Shown: positions 9,657 to 20,055 of the stretch, one piece after another
Position numbering within the stretch: the stretch's first letter is position 1
Layout: the number at the start of each line of letters is the position of its first letter
Source of the DNA: Turnera subulata
Taxonomy: Eukaryota > Streptophyta > Magnoliopsida > Malpighiales > Passifloraceae
NCBI GenBank assembly: GCA_028386065.3
Contig: JAKUCV010007447.1
Span: forward strand, 1-64,000
DNA length: 64,000 bases
Direction of reading: 5' to 3'
Position numbers and translations under genes: made by a program
The notes under the pieces: model-generated
Told to the model about the DNA's origin: nothing
Databases searched by the model: none
Seen by the model: only the letters and a program-made list of their open reading frames with translations

Positions 9657-10010
9657 TGTAGCAGTTATAAGTAACTGACCTGTTGTTGTGGTACAGCGAT
9701 TCTGTAAGTTGCACGTAGTGTGAAGGAAGAACGCCACTTTCCTTTCCTACTCTTCTTCCTTACCCTTCTGTTTTGCTTTAGTTCCTAGGCCGAACTAAGT
9801 TGCCTGAAAATATTCGCCGGAGAATTTTGGGCTTTTGGCCCATCCAGGTTTCTAGAGCGAAAGCCCATCCTTAAAAGCTCAAGTTGCTTTATGTAGCCAT
9901 TAGTATACAAGTGAATCACCTAAACAAGAGAATGCAAGAACAACTGCAAGGCTGGCCAAACCATTCTTTTGCTTTCAGTCAAATTGCCAAAAACATCTGA
10001 CAAGAATGTT

Positions 10011-10455
10011 AGGATTACTAGCCACTATAGCGATACGAAACTGTATCTTGGAAATGATTCTTTCCAAATTATACCCAAGAATCCTAGAATCTCTTTTTCA
10101 CCAATTTGGAGATATCAACTTGCGAGAAACCATATGTCTTGAACAACTTTATAACAGACTCAGGTTTCTCACGACTATTAAAGCGGGCATAATTAGAAGC
10201 TGCTAAAGCAGATTCCGGAGTCAGCCCAAATGTGTTCGTGAGGTGATTAAGAGACTGCAAACTGGTTTTCTATTGCACTGTCTGTCTGATATGTAGTTGC
10301 TGGAATGGCAACATATTTGAAGATAAAGCAGTTTGTGGGTTTGTGAAATTTGTGAGCTTTTATAACTTCCATGAGCAACATAACTACTCTTCAACTGCAA
10401 TTGGAACATTTGAAGCCAACATTTGAAACATGAGAGTAGTAGAATGAAGATTCAT
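10011..10455 (-). pseudogene. mTERF pseudogene 3 (N-terminal fragment)
   Basis: Starts at an ATG at 10455 with the family N-terminus ('MNLHSTTLMFQ'), then 'SQISQTHKL', 'CCHSS' and the first mTERF repeat 'KTYGFSQVDISKLV', in shifting frames (10455-10409, 10409-10221, then 10206-10011). The text stops near 10011 after an internal deletion relative to 26640-26790. The flanks resemble those of the other copies, so this is a broken duplicate rather than a processed copy. Confidence 0.75.
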
Positions 10456-10609
10456 TGGAGCAGCAGCTAAACTGACCTGTTTTTGTCTTAAATAACAAGA
10501 ATTCGGTATAGTAGTCCAGCGATTTTGAAATTGCACCCAGTGATGAATGAACTCTACTTTTCTACTCCTTTTCCTTATGTTTTTGCCCAAAGAGAGACCG
10601 AACAAGATA

Positions 10610-11100
10610 AGGAGGAACTGAGCATTTTGGGCTCTAGGCCATAGCTTTCAATAAACCGACAGGTCCATTACAGCATTACTAATCGTTTGTTTTTGTGCAC
10701 TTCATTCTCTCTGTCACTAACTCACGACATGATCAAAAGTTTCCAAATGTATGGATCCAAGTTAAGTCGTGCAATTTCAGAACCACCAGGACTTCCTCTA
10801 TATATAAGCATATGAGGTGTTGGATTTTCTGAGGCATTTCTCATCTATTCTACCTATTTGTAAGTTTGCTTCTTCTGAACTAGGAACACGACAGGGACGA
10901 AAAGATATTGAATGATATCGAGAAGATTAGATTTTAGAGTCAACTAGGATTTGGCTGGCTATATAAGATGACCAAATATAACAATCTCCAAAACAGTTTC
11001 CAAATCAAAGTTGTACGCAATCTTTGCTTGATTAAACATTTGGCCAGCTACACGAGAACACTTGTTTTTTTATTGCAAACCATATCTTGTATTTTCATTT
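10610..11100. other. Intergenic, upstream-type mTERF flank, no gene
   Basis: AT-rich DNA. Parts (e.g. 10925-10960, 'AGAGTCAACTAGGATTTGGC') match the upstream flanks of other mTERF copies at 13510, 18915 and 28515. No coding feature. Confidence 0.5.
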
Positions 11101-11560
11101 CATGGCAAAATCCTGCAGTGAAGCAGATTACAAAGTGTAAATTCAGCCGGTCATAAAATCTGGCGGTCCTCAACCCATACAAATAAGTCATCAAAGTCAC
11201 AAGAAGAGCCAGCTAGACAGTGAGCTTCATTGTTCAAGCTTTAGTGTTATGTGGCCCAGGCTGCCTGCAAGGCTGCAACACCACCCCTCATAAGGTCTTT
11301 TATATCCTGTATTATCAAACCAAAGGGAGAGAGGTCCTGCACTTTATCTTGGTTCACACTATATCAGCCAACATAAGAGAGTCAGTAAGCACCAGCACAT
11401 TATAGAAACCACAATTTCTTGCACTCTCATAGCCATCATTTCCGCTAGCAGAGGGGCAGCAATTCCATCAAATCTTTTCACCATGGCTGCCATGAACTCT
11501 CCAATCTGGCCTCTAATCACCGCACCTGCTTCTGCACTGCCATCCCTATAGCTCCATCCA
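11101..11560 (-). mobile_element. LINE 3'-end fragment
   Basis: Closely matches the 3' part of the LINE remnant at 14241-14690, including RNase-H-like text 'AGAVIRGQIGEFMAAMV'. It is joined at 11560 to the mTERF 3' flank, so the rest of the element is missing. Confidence 0.65.
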
Positions 11561-11690
11561 AATTCAAATTCAAATGTACGATAATTGGGCAAAAGTAGTG
11601 CGTCAGTGTGAGAGTGGAAGACATGGAACAATTGATTAGTGTCTCAAAGCACAATTTTTATATCATTTTTGGATGTGTGATATGCAGAAT
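11557..11690. repeat. Duplicated mTERF 3' flank (copy 1)
   Basis: The segment from CAAATTCAAATGTACGAT through TTTTTGGATGTGTGATATGCA recurs at 16184-16303, 25470-25590 and, more diverged, at 27630-27730, each downstream of an mTERF copy. It shows that duplication involved genomic segments, not only coding sequence. Confidence 0.8.
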
Positions 11691-11993
11691 ATTTCCATCT
11701 ATCAGGCATATAAAAACTTAACTGCAATGAATTCTATAAGACAATTAGACATGGATGAGGGAACTACTCAAGAAATGAAAAGGAAAAAGGTAAGAGCTAA
11801 CCTCAAAAAATGGAAAGGAAAAGTTGAGTCGCAAGAACACACACAATAAAGAAATTCTACTTTTACTAAGATTTCAGTTAGAAGTGCATTTTCTCATCAT
11901 CACAAATCTGTCATATATCCTCAGCATCAACTCCATCACAACGGTTTGAAAATCTAACAGCCGCTGCACTAGCTTCCTCCCTCCAGCAGTGAT

Positions 11994-13141
11994 TCATCTC
12001 TCCTTCCAATATAGCTTCAACAAATCATCAGCACACTCAAAACAGTTCACATACTTATCCAGGAAAGTCTCATCTGTAAGTTTGAACACTCTAGGCGTGT
12101 AGGATTTCTTCTCAATCAAACCTCTCGACAAGAGGGATTGAATGACAGAATCCCTGGGGATGATTCTCTTCTCCAAGTTCAGTCCAAAAAGAACTGGGTA
12201 TTTTGCAATAACAGAAAGCCCCCAACCCAAGTTGTTAACAACAAAATCCATCGCAGCCGAGATTTTTTTCTCGGAACAGGCCATACACCGAGGATATTTC
12301 TTAAACATCACAAAGATCTCTTCCTCAGTCCAACCCCAGCTCTTATACACATCAATCTTCTTTTTCCATTTGGATTGGCGCTGCCTATTTTGATTACCAA
12401 CGCCTCGACAAAATTCCTTGTTGAAGGGTTAAAGCCCATTTCTTTCAGTTCTTCCACAGCCTGTTTTAGTACAAAAACGATGTTTGATTCGGGGACTCCA
12501 CTGTCACGCAACAAATTCATGCTAACCCGCATATCGGAGTCAGCAGAATGGTTGAAGAGGTCTCTTCTGAATTTCTTAAGAACAGCTATGACCTTTTCAT
12601 CAGAATCAACCATATCCTTAATGAAGTTATAAAAAGGGATGATGTGGTTTTCCAAGCTTCTGCCCATGACCTGAGGATTCTTAATCAATACTGCGACAAC
12701 ATCCCGCGACGAAGCAGCTCTAGATGTAAAAAACTCTATCTTGGAACTGATCATTCTAACACTGAACCCAAGAACTTTAGGATATCTTTTCACCAGTTTG
12801 GAGATATCAGCTTGCGAGAAACCATATGTCTTCAACAAATTAATAACAGACTCGGGTTGCTCACGACTTTTAAACCGCAGATATTTAGAAGCCCCTAAAG
12901 CATCTTCTGAAGTGAACCCAAATGTGTTGGTGAGGTAAGAGACAGCAAACGGGTTTTCGATTGCACTGTCTGTGATGCACTCGCTAGAATGGCAACAGAT
13001 TTGAAGATAATGCAGTTTGTGGGTTTGTGAGATTTTTGAGCTTTTATTATAACTTCCATGAGCAACATAACTACTCTTCAACTGGGATTGAAACATTTGA
13101 AACATGAGAGTAGAAGGATGAAGATTCATTGTAGTAGCCAT
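11994..13141 (-). pseudogene. mTERF pseudogene 4 (near-full length, one-base frameshift)
   Basis: Same family and layout as the intact 16315-17538 gene. It has N-terminal 'MATTMNLHPSTLMFQM', the repeats 'YGFSQADISKLVKRYPKVLG' and 'SSRDVVAVLIKNPQVMG', and a normal C-terminus ('DKYVNCFECADDLLKLYWKER'). A single missing base near 12385 ('KIGSANPNG' instead of 'KIGQSESKW') shifts the frame, so the protein reads 13141-12308 and then 12350-11994. There is also an in-frame loss of about 15 residues before 'QAVEELKEMG'. One indel is little damage. Either the copy died recently or the base is an assembly error, in which case it would be a third functional gene. Confidence 0.8.
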
Positions 13142-13409
13142 GACTGACCTGTTGTTGTCTTAAAAGGAAGAATTCGGTATACCGGTACAGTAATATAATA
13201 GAACTACTCTTTTCCCTTAAGCTTTCCCGCAGAGAGAGAGAGAGAGTCGAAGCTGAACAAGATAAGAAGGAAACTGGAAAACCAAATTCGAATGGAACAT
13301 TTTGGGCTTCGGCCCATCTTGCTTTAAATAAACTTCTCATTCCTAATTGTTTTCGGCCAATTCATTCAGCATATATTAATATTAATCAGCCAAAAAAACT
13401 TTTTTTTTT

Positions 13410-13935
13410 CTTAATAGGTTAAACGCTCGGATCAAAAAAATAATAGGTTAAACGCTGGGGTACTAGAAAGATATATTTTAATATCCACAAAGTTTAATAT
13501 CCACAAAGTTAGACTTTAGAGTCAACAAGGATTTGACTGGGTGTCACAAAAAGCTTTTTGATATTGTCCTGCAAATTTGGAAAAAAAAAGCTTAAACTAA
13601 ATTCAGCCAACTTGGGTTTTTTACATTTTTTTAGACAGAATACCTGTATAAAATACTAGTTGATGTTCTTATTCATTGATGCAGGGTATCAGAATCCCAC
13701 CAGATCGACTTGCAGGTTGGCATTTGCAAGTTCTATGTTTTAATTTCTACCGGAAGGGACTCTTTTTTCTTTTCTTCTTCTTTTCTTTAATCTTTGAATG
13801 AGACTCATCCAGCAGTTAGTTTTCCTCAGAAATTCACCGAAAGACAGAATATTTTGACATTCTGGTTATGCAAACTCATGAAGTTTATTTCCTTCAAACC
13901 TTATCTGTGTAACACTCCAATGAAAGCCCAAATAC
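13410..13935. repeat. Duplicated mTERF upstream flank (copy 1)
   Basis: The block from AATAGGTTAAACGCT through GTCAACAAGGATTTG, TTCTTATTCATTGATGCAGG and TTTCTACCGG to the TTATTTCCTTCAAACCTTATCTGT text recurs at 18870-19345 and 28430-28890. It is non-coding and is carried along with the mTERF copies. Confidence 0.8.
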
Positions 13936-14112
13936 AGACTCATTAAGTGACAACTAGCATGCCAAAACAGAAGCTCAGAGCAGCCTAGCGATAATATCAT
14001 AGGCCAGTTCTTATATTCCCACACCACACAAAAACCAGCCTACCAATCAACAAATTCACCCCTATTTGTCTTTGTGGTTTCATCATTCAAAAACCGGGCC
14101 AACTAGGCTATA

Positions 14113-14234
14113 ATGGCCGCTCACACATTCGAAACAGAATTCTATTCTCCAGCTTCTCCTGCCAAGCTTTTTAGATGTATTTATCAGTAAAGCCAATCTT
14201 TATTTCCCAAAAGCTTTCAAAGATATATTTAAGA
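14113..14234 (+). pseudogene. Bet v 1/PR-10 pseudogene, truncated by LINE
   Basis: The first ~35 codons match the start of the intact gene at 21483 ('MAAHTFETEF.SPASPAKLF'), including about 150 bp of upstream DNA (13960-14112 versus 21320-21480). After 'AKLF' a short indel shifts the frame, and the copy ends where a LINE 3' end begins (14235). The rest of the gene is not found beyond the LINE. Confidence 0.75.
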
Positions 14235-15565
14235 TTTTTTCATGGCAAAATCCTGCAGTGCAGCACATTACAAAGTGTAAATTCAGCCGGTCATAAAACC
14301 TGGCGGTCCTCAACCCATACAAATAAGTCATCAAAGTGTCAAGAAGAGCCAGCTAGATAGTGAGCTTCATTGTTCAAGCTTTCGTGTTATGTGGCCCAAG
14401 CAGCCTGCAACACCACCCCTCATAAGGTCTTTTATATCCTGTATTATCAAACCAAAAGGGAGAGACGTCCTGCACTTTAGCTTGGTTCACTCTATCAGCC
14501 AACATGAGAGAGTCAGTAAGCACCAGTACATTATAGAAACCACAATTTCTTGCATTCTCTCATAGCCATCATTTCCGAAAGCAGAGGGTCAGCAATTCCA
14601 TCAAATCTTTCACCATGGCTGCCATGAACTCTCCATTCTGGCCTCTAATTACTGCACCTGCTTCTGCACTGCCATCCCTAGTAAAGATAGCTCCATCCAC
14701 ACACATATGGAAAGCATAATTACCACCCTGCAAGTTACAGCTGGTTGAGGTTTCATGCAAATGCTTCCAAGGATTTTGACTAGGACTCCTGCGGCAAATG
14801 CTGCGAAATTGTTCCCAATATGCTCTAGCAAAGACAGCAGCGCCCATAGGTAATTTCTGCCTGTCATTCTGGTGCTCTTGGTTTGTGCCATTCCAAATGG
14901 TTCTTGCCATTGTTAGAAGCAACGAGTTTTAAGCAGTCCAGAAAAAATCCCAACCAATCCATGCTTCTCTTATCAATAAAAAGATCCCAATCTTTTCCAT
15001 TTCCCAACCAATGCATGCATTGCAGAGTAGATTCATCAGCTTTCTTACATAGGGGACACAGACCAGATTCCACGACCCTTTGTCCAGCTAAGTTGCCAAA
15101 GACTGGAATGATATATTGAGCAACCCGCCACGCTAGGTGCCTTATTTTATTTGGAACCTACAAACTCCACAACTATTGCCAGAAAGTATGAGTTCCAGTA
15201 GTAGAAGAAGAGGATGGTTCTCTATTAACCACCTGCCTGGCATATTCTTGTTGTACATAGTACGCGCTTTTCAGAGAAAATCTTCCCCGTCTTCCAGGCC
15301 ACCAACACCGGGAATCCTTTCTAGCTATATTTGACAACTGTAAGGAGCAGAATAAGTCTGCTTCATGTGGCAAGAAAGCCTGCTTTATCAGATCAGGATT
15401 CCACCTCCTGGGATTTTCCAAAAGCAAAGCATGGACTGTGGCACTTCGAAGGGCAGGTGGCAGATTGCTTTGAGTTTTACAGGACCACTTCACAGGGAAC
15501 CATGGATCATTTATAATACTCACCCCCTGCCCTCGCCTCCTGTACACAATATTGGCTTGATTTAA
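14235..15565 (-). mobile_element. LINE (non-LTR retrotransposon) 3' remnant
   Basis: Minus-strand pieces in several frames: 15547-15173 ('INDPWFP..', '..FSLKSAYY', typical of the region between RT and the zinc-binding domain of plant L1-type LINEs); 15073-14864 ('ESGLCPLCKKADEST..HWLGNG', zf-RVT-like Cys motif); and 14922-14569 (RNase-H-like 'AEAGAVIRGQNGEFMAAMV'). Stops and frame changes show decay. A short T run at 14235-14240 on the plus strand marks the 3' poly(A) side, inserted in the Bet v 1 remnant. Confidence 0.75.
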
Positions 15566-15985
15566 ACATCGGCCAGCTACACTAGGACATTAAACCTTCA
15601 TTTCTAACCAAAATATATTCTACTCTATGCTTTTTTAAAAGTTTACAATAGCATAAAGATGCCTGTAATGTCGACGGGGATGCCTAGAAGTTACAGTACA
15701 AAAACTTAATAAGCAGAAAGAATGGTAACCGAAACACTGAATTTTGTTCGAGTTGCCTGTAATACCAAATGTATATTACAACAGCCTGTGATATCAATAA
15801 TACATTAGAATAGGATAGCTAATAAGCAAGAATTAGTAAATCAAAATGCTGAAATGAATCAAATTTAGTACAAGTTATTTGTCTTTGATGCCACAAAAAG
15901 GCCGGAAGTAGAGGTGGCAGTTGAAGAAATGAAACCAATTGTTTCTCCTTACCTTCGTCAACAATCTGAATCTCCCTTCACTCTG
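15566..15985. other. Intergenic, no gene seen
   Basis: AT-rich DNA between the LINE remnant and the 3' flank of the next mTERF gene. Nothing recognisable. Confidence 0.4.
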
Positions 15986-16314
15986 TTAGGCTTCTATGAG
16001 GTACACAGTGATGTTTGTTATCTTTAAAAAATTTCTAATACTAAACCCACAAAAACATTTCAAATATGAGAATAAGCAAGGGACTTGAATTTTAGCAACA
16101 CATACTTTCCCAAAGACACAGCTTAAGCAGCAAGCTCCACACTCATAGAATGTGCACATGGGATTCACGGAAGCAGTAAGGACAAATTCAAATGTACGAT
16201 ACCAGGGCAAAAGTAGTGCGTCAGTGTGAGAGTGGGAGACATGGAACAATTGATTAGTTTCTCAAAGCACAATTTTTATATCATTTTTGGATGTGTGATA
16301 TGCACTATGCTGCA

Positions 16315-17538
16315 CTAACTTCCTCCCTCCGACTGTGATTCATCTCTCTCCTTCCAATAGAGCTTCAACAATTCACCAGCACACTCATAACAGTTTACAT
16401 ACTTATCCAGGAAAATATCATCTGTAAGCATGAATACTTTAGGCAAGTAGGATTTCTTCTCAATCAAACCTCTCGACAAGAGGGATTGAATGACAGAATC
16501 CCTAGGGATGATTCTCTTCTCCAAGCTCAGTCCAATTAGAGCTGGGTATTTTGCAATAACGGAAAGCCCCCAACCCAATTTGTTAACAACATTATCCATC
16601 GCAGCCGAGATTTTTTTCTCAGAATAGCCCATACACGAAGGACATTTCTTAAACATCACAAAGATCTCTTCTTCAGTCCAACCCCAGCTCTTAAGCACAT
16701 CAATCTTCTTTTTCCATTTGGATTCGCTCTGCCCTATTTTGACTACCATCGCCGTGACAAAAGTCTTCTTTGAAGGGTTAAAGCCCATTTCTTTCAGTTC
16801 CTCTACAGCCTGTTCTAGACGACTACTAGGATTTCTCAATACGTCAGGACACCAAAGGAGTACAAAAGCGATGTTTGATCCGGGGACTCCATTGTCACGC
16901 AACAAATTCATGCCAACTCGCATATCGGAGTCAGCAGAATGGTTGAAAAGGTCTCTTCTACCTCTCCTAAGAACGGCTATGACCTTTTCATCAGAATCAA
17001 CCACATCCTTAATGAAGTTATAAACAGGGATGATGTGGTTTTCCAAGCTTCTGCCCAGGACCTGAGGATTATTAATCAATATTGCGACAACATCCCGCGG
17101 CGAAGCACCACTAGATGTAAGAAACTCTATCTTGGAACTGATTATCTCAACACTGTATCCAAGAACCTTAGGATGTCTTTTCACCAGTTTGGAGATATCA
17201 GCTTGCGAGAAACCGTATCTCTTCAACAAATTAATAACAGACTCTGGTTGCTCACGACTTTTAAACCACAGATATTTAGAAGCCCCTAAAGCATACTCTC
17301 TAGTGAACCCAAATGTGTTGGTGAGGTAAGAGACTGCAAACGGGTTCTCGATTGCACTGTCTGTGATGCCCTCGCACTCGCTAGAATGGCAACAGATTTG
17401 AAGATAATGCAGTTTGTGGGTTTGTGAGATTTTTGAGCTTTTATTATAACTTCCATGAGCAACATAACTACTCTTCAACTGGGATTGAAACATTTGAAAC
17501 ATGAGAGTAGAAGGATGAAGATTCATTGCAGTAGCCAT
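16315..17538 (-). CDS. mTERF-family protein, intact (407 aa)
   Basis: An uninterrupted single-exon gene of normal length for the angiosperm-specific mTERF subfamily (~380-420 aa). mTERF proteins bind nucleic acid through stacked ~30-residue helical repeats in mitochondria or chloroplasts and affect organelle transcription, intron splicing or translation. The first ~55 residues ('MATAMNLHPSTLMFQ..') are Ser/Thr/His-rich and poor in acids, consistent with a transit peptide. Repeats follow: 'YLTNTFGFTREYALGASKYL', 'KRYGFSQADISKLVKRHPKVLG', 'ASPRDVVAILINNPQVLG', '..FVLLWCPDVL', 'AVEELKEMGFN', 'SWGWTEEEIFVMFKKCPSCMG', 'KYPALIGLSLEKRIIPR', and the C-terminal 'DKYVNCYECAGELLKLYWKER'. The ATG at 17538 matches the start of sister copies. 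It is one of only two undamaged members here. Which organelle and target it serves cannot be told from sequence. Confidence 0.93.
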   Translation of the reverse strand: MATAMNLHPSTLMFQMFQSQLKSSYVAHGSYNKSSKISQTHKLHYLQICCHSSECEGITDSAIENPFAVSYLTNTFGFTREYALGASKYLWFKSREQPESVINLLKRYGFSQADISKLVKRHPKVLGYSVEIISSKIEFLTSSGASPRDVVAILINNPQVLGRSLENHIIPVYNFIKDVVDSDEKVIAVLRRGRRDLFNHSADSDMRVGMNLLRDNGVPGSNIAFVLLWCPDVLRNPSSRLEQAVEELKEMGFNPSKKTFVTAMVVKIGQSESKWKKKIDVLKSWGWTEEEIFVMFKKCPSCMGYSEKKISAAMDNVVNKLGWGLSVIAKYPALIGLSLEKRIIPRDSVIQSLLSRGLIEKKSYLPKVFMLTDDIFLDKYVNCYECAGELLKLYWKERDESQSEGGS

Positions 17539-17725
17539 GACTGACCTGTTGTTGTCTTAAAGGAAGAACTCGGTATACCGGTACAGTAATATAGAACTAA
17601 TTTTCTACTCTTTTCCTTTTGCTTTTCCGCAGAGAGAGATATAGAGGCGAAGCCGAACAAGATAAGAAGGAAACAGGGAAACCAAATTCAAATCGAACAT
17701 TTTGGGGTTCGGGCTTCGGCCCATC

Positions 17726-18770
17726 TTTTTTTTTTTTTGGTACATAAACGGCCAAACGGCCAAACAAAACAATTACCAACTAAACATAATTAGTCCTAAG
17801 TAGTCTAGGCTGGCCAACGCCCAGCATATCTCCAAACAGCGCATTTTCCAGGAATGGAGGAGGAAAATCAAATTTCTGCAGAAGCAGGTCTTGTGCGCAC
17901 CCAACATTTGCCAACAAATCAGCACACTGGTTCGCCTCGCGGTAAGCATGACACACCTGAACTTGCCACGGTTTCTGAAGGAGATCACCAATATTCTTCA
18001 CCAGAGCATAGTTGGTATCCCTCCGGGGTTCCCCACCCATCAACAGTTGCACCACAACCTGAGAATCCACCTCCAAGATCACCTGCTTAAATTTCTTCTC
18101 CCAGGCTACCTCCAAACCGACTTTCACTGCCCATAGTTCCGCCTTGACTGATGAACAAATCCCCAAATTCTGGGCAAAGCCAACTAAGAATCTACCCTCC
18201 TCATCCCGAATCAATCCTCCGGCACCAGCAGCACCGGGATTACCCTTCGATGCACCATCTGTATTCAGTTTAACCCAACCTATCAAAGGAGGTTTCCAAT
18301 GGATCAACATATCTGATTTGTCACATAAGCCATTTAATTTAGAATCCAATCCCCTAGCCATCTGAATTTCCTCTAAAAAGTGCAGTATTGCTACAACAGA
18401 TAACGAAATGTTTCTGTTTTGGTGCACCCATCTCTCATTGCGTGATCTCCAAAGAAGCCAAATAGTAACACCAAAGCAAGTCTTCCCCTCACAGGTAGTT
18501 GATGTACCTAATGAGTTTGATAGATTCAATTTTATCCAATCAACCAAATCACACATGTAAAATTGTTCCAACAGTAGTGGTGACACCAACACATTCCATA
18601 TATTACGCGCCGAAATGCAATCTCGCAAAACATGTAACAGAGACTCATTCTGATTGCACACATCGCAGCAAGGATTAGTTGTCAAATGCCGCCTACACCT
18701 TTCGGCATTAGTCAGCAGACAATTGTGGACAGCAAGCCACATAAAGGATCTGATACGTTGGGGACCATTG
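17726..18770 (-). mobile_element. 5'-truncated LINE with poly(A), inserted upstream of mTERF gene
   Basis: A 13-T run at 17726-17738 (the poly(A) tail on the minus strand) and an open C-terminal LINE frame mark the element. The left flank ('GGCTTCGGCCCATC') and right flank ('TCATTCCTAATCGTTTTTGTGC') are adjacent in the sister copies near 13315-13350 and 28300-28350, so the insertion site is clear. About 20 bp of host DNA is missing and no clean target duplication is visible. It lies about 190 bp upstream of the intact mTERF start codon. Confidence 0.85.
17780..18742 (-). CDS. LINE ORF2 C-terminus: zf-RVT plus RNase H domain (320 aa, open)
   Basis: An undamaged frame covering the end of a plant L1-type LINE polyprotein. 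Residues ~1-60 hold the zinc-binding RT-associated region ('RRHLTTNPCCDVCNQNESLLHVLRDC'). Residues ~160-300 are a type-I RNase H-like domain: 'VKLNTDGASKGNPGAAGAGGLIRD' with the first catalytic Asp, 'SSVKAELWAVKVGLEVA' with Glu, 'VILEVDSQ' with Asp, and 'YREANQCADLLAN' with the last Asp. The frame continues upstream of the first Met to about 18768 ('QRIRSF'), so the annotated start is arbitrary. The RT and endonuclease are absent, so the element cannot move by itself. The open frame suggests a young insertion. Confidence 0.85.
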   Translation of the reverse strand: MWLAVHNCLLTNAERCRRHLTTNPCCDVCNQNESLLHVLRDCISARNIWNVLVSPLLLEQFYMCDLVDWIKLNLSNSLGTSTTCEGKTCFGVTIWLLWRSRNERWVHQNRNISLSVVAILHFLEEIQMARGLDSKLNGLCDKSDMLIHWKPPLIGWVKLNTDGASKGNPGAAGAGGLIRDEEGRFLVGFAQNLGICSSVKAELWAVKVGLEVAWEKKFKQVILEVDSQVVVQLLMGGEPRRDTNYALVKNIGDLLQKPWQVQVCHAYREANQCADLLANVGCAQDLLLQKFDFPPPFLENALFGDMLGVGQPRLLRTNYV

Positions 18771-18869
18771 TCATTCCTAATCGTTTTTGTGCTATTAATC
18801 AGAGGTAGCTTTCACTATCAAAAAAAAAAAATCAGAGGAAGCCTTTTTTTCTCAAAAAAAAAATACTTG

Positions 18870-19345
18870 TTTTTTTTCTTTTAATAGGTTAAACGCTGGG
18901 GTACTAGAAAGATTTCAGAGTCAACAAGGATTTGATTGGGTGTCACAAAAAGCTTTTTGATAGTGTCCTGCTAATTTGAAAAAAAAAAAATGCTTAAACC
19001 AAATTCAGCCAACTTGGATTTTTTACATTTTTAGACAGAATGCCTCTCTATAAAGTATTTGCTGATGTTCTTATTCATTGATGCAGGGTATCAGAATACC
19101 ACCAGATCGACTTGCAGGTTAGCATTTGCAAGTTCTATGTTTTAATTTCTACCGGAAGGGACTCTTTGTTCTTTTCTTCTTCTTTTCTTTGATCTTTGAA
19201 TGAGACTCATCCAGTAGTGAGTTTTCCTAGAAATTCACCCAAAGGCATAGAATTGACATTCTGGTTATATGCAAACTTATGAAGTTTATTTCCTTCAAAC
19301 CTTATCTGTACTTCAATGAAAGCCCAAATTCAAGACTCATTTGTG
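18870..19345. repeat. Duplicated mTERF upstream flank (copy 2)
   Basis: Matches 13410-13935 and 28430-28890 over nearly its whole length. Non-coding. Confidence 0.8.
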
Positions 19346-19477
19346 TGTCCGATACATGAAAACATTTGGTTGGGTCGGCAAAGTATAACTTATATGTCAT
19401 GGAAAGAGCGAATCAAATGATAAGAAACAAGCTTCCGTCGTAGTATGTCACCCTATGATTACAGTGTTATGCAAGTT

Positions 19478-19709
19478 TTTTTTGATACTAATGAGTATCC
19501 CAGCTCGACAAGCCAGACTAATCTCATCCGTGGCTCGACAACCAATCTCGCTTTTCGGGCATTTAGCCTAAGACCACGAGCGGGGTCCAACATATTTAAC
19601 CACTCCCAACAGGTGCATTTTTCATACCTCCACGTTTCTCCGGATTGAACCCGGGATGTATGAGTTAAGGGGCCGCAGCATGCTGGACCAGTGCGCCAAC
19701 ACCTTGTTG
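19478..19709 (-). mobile_element. SINE (tRNA-like, 232 bp)
   Basis: Bounded by a 12-bp duplication GTTATGCAAGTT (19466-19477 and 19710-19721). On the minus strand it begins with pol III-like boxes (A-box-like TTGGCGCACTGGT near 19695, B-box-like GGGTTCAATCC near 19650) and ends in a short A-run next to the duplication. The corresponding locus at 28960-28990 lacks a ~475 bp segment containing this SINE, so it is a real insertion. Confidence 0.85.
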
Positions 19710-20055
19710 GTTATGCAAGTTGTATCATCTGGTGTATTTATATTAGCCTTCCTTAGTGATGGTTTATATATTATACAAGTTGGACCTCGGTTGGGCTTAC
19801 TCAAGCAAACCGTGATTGAATAAGTGGCCACGAATTTTATACAGGCATCACTTGATATCATTATATGCAATGGATGCTGGAACTAAAACTAAGAACAAAA
19901 TTGAGAATTAAGTTAAAAGTAAGGAAATAAAGGCACTTTTTCTACTAGAATCTGGAGGAAAACCATTTCAGTACCACTTCAAGTTACTTGAGTTTCAGTT
20001 ATAACTACAGTATCTCATTTCATACATTGATCGGTCAGCTTGGTAAAGTTTACAT

